Shown here: positions 63,553-64,000 of the stretch, piece by piece
Layout: the number at the start of each line of letters is the position of its first letter
How positions within the stretch are numbered: the first letter of the stretch is position 1
From: Polaribacter sp. KT25b
GTDB lineage: Bacteria; Bacteroidota; Bacteroidia; Flavobacteriales; Flavobacteriaceae
Assembly (NCBI RefSeq): GCF_900105145.1
Contig: NZ_LT629752.1
Span: 3,043,501-3,107,500, forward strand
Reading direction: 5' to 3'
Length of the DNA: 64,000 nt
Made by a program: the position numbers and the translations under genes
The notes under the pieces: generated by a model
Told to the model about the DNA's origin: nothing
Seen by the model: only the letters and a program-made list of their open reading frames with translations
The model's database searches: none

Positions 63553-64000
63553 ATGAAATTTACAGGGAAACGTTATTTAGATTACTCCTCTTTTATAAAA
63601 TTGAACTTTGGAGAAAGAGTTCAAAAAATATCTTTAGATATTGGTTTTTCTTGTCCAAATAGAGACGGGTCTAAAGGTTTTGGCGGCTGTACGTATTGTA
63701 ACAATAATACTTTTAATCCAGATTACTGTGAACCTCAAAAAGGAATTAAACAACAATTAGAAGAAGGAATTTCTAGGTTTTCTACAAAATATAAATCTCA
63801 AAAATATTTAGCTTATTTTCAAGCCTACACAAATACATATTCAGATTTTGAATCTTTAAAAAGAATGTACGATGAAGCTTTAAGCGTTCCTAATGTTATT
63901 GGTTTAGTAATTGGCACAAGACCAGATTGTATTTCTGATGAAATAATCGATTATTTAGAATTATTATCAAAAAAACACTTTATTTCTTTAGAGTTTGGGG
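63553..64000 (+). CDS. TIGR01212-type radical SAM protein (partial, 3' end outside window)
   Basis: About 149 residues are present and the frame is open at the edge. It begins MKFTGKRYLDYSSFIKLNFGERVQKISLDIGFSCPNRDG. The cysteine cluster is CPNRDGSKGFGGCTYC, which would bind the 4Fe-4S cluster and S-adenosylmethionine. AYFQAYTNTYS and GLVIGTRPDC are also typical of the YtqA/TIGR01212 group. The biological reaction of this group is not firmly known to me. Confidence 0.88.
   Translation, partial: MKFTGKRYLDYSSFIKLNFGERVQKISLDIGFSCPNRDGSKGFGGCTYCNNNTFNPDYCEPQKGIKQQLEEGISRFSTKYKSQKYLAYFQAYTNTYSDFESLKRMYDEALSVPNVIGLVIGTRPDCISDEIIDYLELLSKKHFISLEFG

Overview
The window is AT-rich and looks like the chromosome of a marine-type member of the Flavobacteriaceae (Bacteroidota), most like Polaribacter or Tenacibaculum. 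The evidence is the gliding/type IX secretion protein SprA, a secreted beta-propeller protein with a type IX C-terminal sorting domain, a DUF5686 outer-membrane protein, the order maeB-ruvA-sprA-gcvH-vanZ-tonB, and several promoters of the Bacteroidota form TTG-N17-22-TAnnTTTG. Shine-Dalgarno sequences are mostly absent. The genus is inferred from gene content only. I saw no rRNA, tRNA, CRISPR array, insertion sequence or prophage.

Layout. 1-5.5 kb: a flotillin (cut by the window edge) with its NfeD partner, then a TonB-dependent receptor divergent from a MocR-type regulator. 5.6-10 kb: a small accessory stretch with umuC, a DUF2007 gene without an ATG, umuD, three tandem DUF2975 membrane proteins with an XRE regulator, and several copies of a dispersed palindromic repeat. 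10-25 kb: an S9 peptidase, tadA, dxs, a lipoprotein and type IX cargo pair, dgt, a Na/Pi symporter, and nrdB-nrdA. 25-31.7 kb: a cold-shock protein, ctaA ending in an 18-copy heptamer array, moaE and moaD separated by two opposite-strand genes, and a DUF5686 protein. 31.9-43.4 kb: the maeB-ruvA-sprA-gcvH-vanZ-tonB block. 43.7-48.3 kb: small genes, dodecin, DUF1304, MscS, tsaB and a TolC protein. 48.4-53.5 kb: a respiratory block for cytochrome oxidase assembly (ctaB, two subunit III proteins, subunit IV, a cysteine-less SCO-like protein, SCO, DUF420 and a CxxC membrane protein). 53.8-64 kb: MOSC, an enoyl-CoA hydratase-family protein, SemiSWEET, leuS, an outer-membrane barrel, an M16 peptidase, and the start of a radical SAM gene.

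Functional themes. ctaA, ctaB, SCO, DUF420 and the oxidase subunits all serve heme-copper respiration. sprA and the sorting-domain protein belong to type IX secretion. dgt and nrdAB both act on the dNTP pool, and umuC/umuD form a mutagenic polymerase system.

The most unusual items are a leucyl-tRNA synthetase with a DUF559 (Vsr/restriction-like) domain inserted in its editing region; a MocR regulator that has lost the PLP Schiff-base lysine and an accompanying arginine, beside a divergent TonB receptor and repeated CYGGAC operator-like sites; the heptamer array containing the ctaA stop codon; the umuC-DUF2007-umuD arrangement; and a cysteine-less SCO paralogue beside a normal SCO.
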